Position numbers and translations under genes: made by a program. A stretch of DNA of 5,308 bases from Bacillota bacterium (GTDB lineage: Bacteria > Armatimonadota > Hebobacteria > Hebobacterales > Hebobacteraceae), in assembly GCA_030668755.1 (NCBI GenBank), contig DAOVEW010000121.1:1-5308 (forward strand), in the 5' to 3' direction. Every line of letters begins with the position of its first letter. Position 1 is the stretch's first letter. The notes beneath the pieces are model-generated. The model saw nothing but the letters and a program-made list of their open reading frames with translations, searched no databases and was not told where the DNA came from. Shown here one piece after another: positions 5,238 through 5,308 of the stretch.

Positions 5238-5308
5238 ACGCAGGGGGACTGGGCTGCATGCTAGCGAAATGCGGCGGGCGCGCAGCACGGAAGGCATGGA
5301 GCTGGGCG

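Noticed and set aside
5269..5308. Possible start of another gene at the ATG at 5269 or 5296
   Set aside because: The frame from 5269 has no ribosome binding site and only 13 codons before the edge. The GGAAGG before 5296 is one base from the ATG, too close to act as one.

Overview
The window is GC-rich bacterial DNA. Shine-Dalgarno-led starts precede at least two genes, and all five probable protein-coding genes lie on the + strand. A single-domain glycine-rich RNA-binding protein, an L-fucose-isomerase-like enzyme and small GC-rich intergenic repeats suggest an environmental, soil or sediment, metagenome-type lineage such as Armatimonadota or Planctomycetota. That placement is a guess from general character, because no phylogenetic marker is present. 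I see no tRNA, rRNA, CRISPR array, transposase or integrase.

Layout: (1) Positions 3-1232 hold an open frame that runs off the left edge. It reads as the end of a polysaccharide-deacetylase-like protein followed by a linker and a C-terminal stretch resembling a hotdog (MaoC/thioesterase-type) domain. (2) Positions 1448-1735 encode a 95-residue RRM protein with intact RNP1 and RNP2 motifs and a Gly/Arg tail. (3) Positions 1736-2037 hold no gene but are rich in structure: a perfect 13-bp hairpin, a pair of 33/34-nt direct repeats, a GGCCGGCC-type motif that recurs at 3843, and a 19-bp dyad just upstream of the next gene. (4) Positions 2038-3756 encode an L-fucose/D-arabinose isomerase homologue with the three expected catalytic residues. 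Its first codons contain a perfect 18+1+18 palindrome. (5) Positions 3898-4233 probably encode a small membrane protein. (6) Positions 4327-5223 encode an uncharacterised protein with an N-terminal CCCH zinc-knuckle-like motif, a middle region I do not recognise, and a C-terminal PD-(D/E)XK nuclease-like domain of the type seen in restriction and defence proteins. Its stop codon lies inside overlapping, mutually exclusive inverted repeats.

The genes do not form an obvious pathway. Gaps of roughly 90 to 300 bases separate them, and each gap carries its own structured elements. The isomerase and the deacetylase-like protein would both fit carbohydrate metabolism, but nothing here ties them together. 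The nuclease-like gene has noticeably lower third-position GC than the isomerase (about two thirds against about 90 percent in stretches counted by hand), which fits an accessory or acquired gene. The best candidates for something little described are this zinc-knuckle/PD-(D/E)XK protein, the palindrome in the isomerase 5' end, and the deacetylase/hotdog combination.
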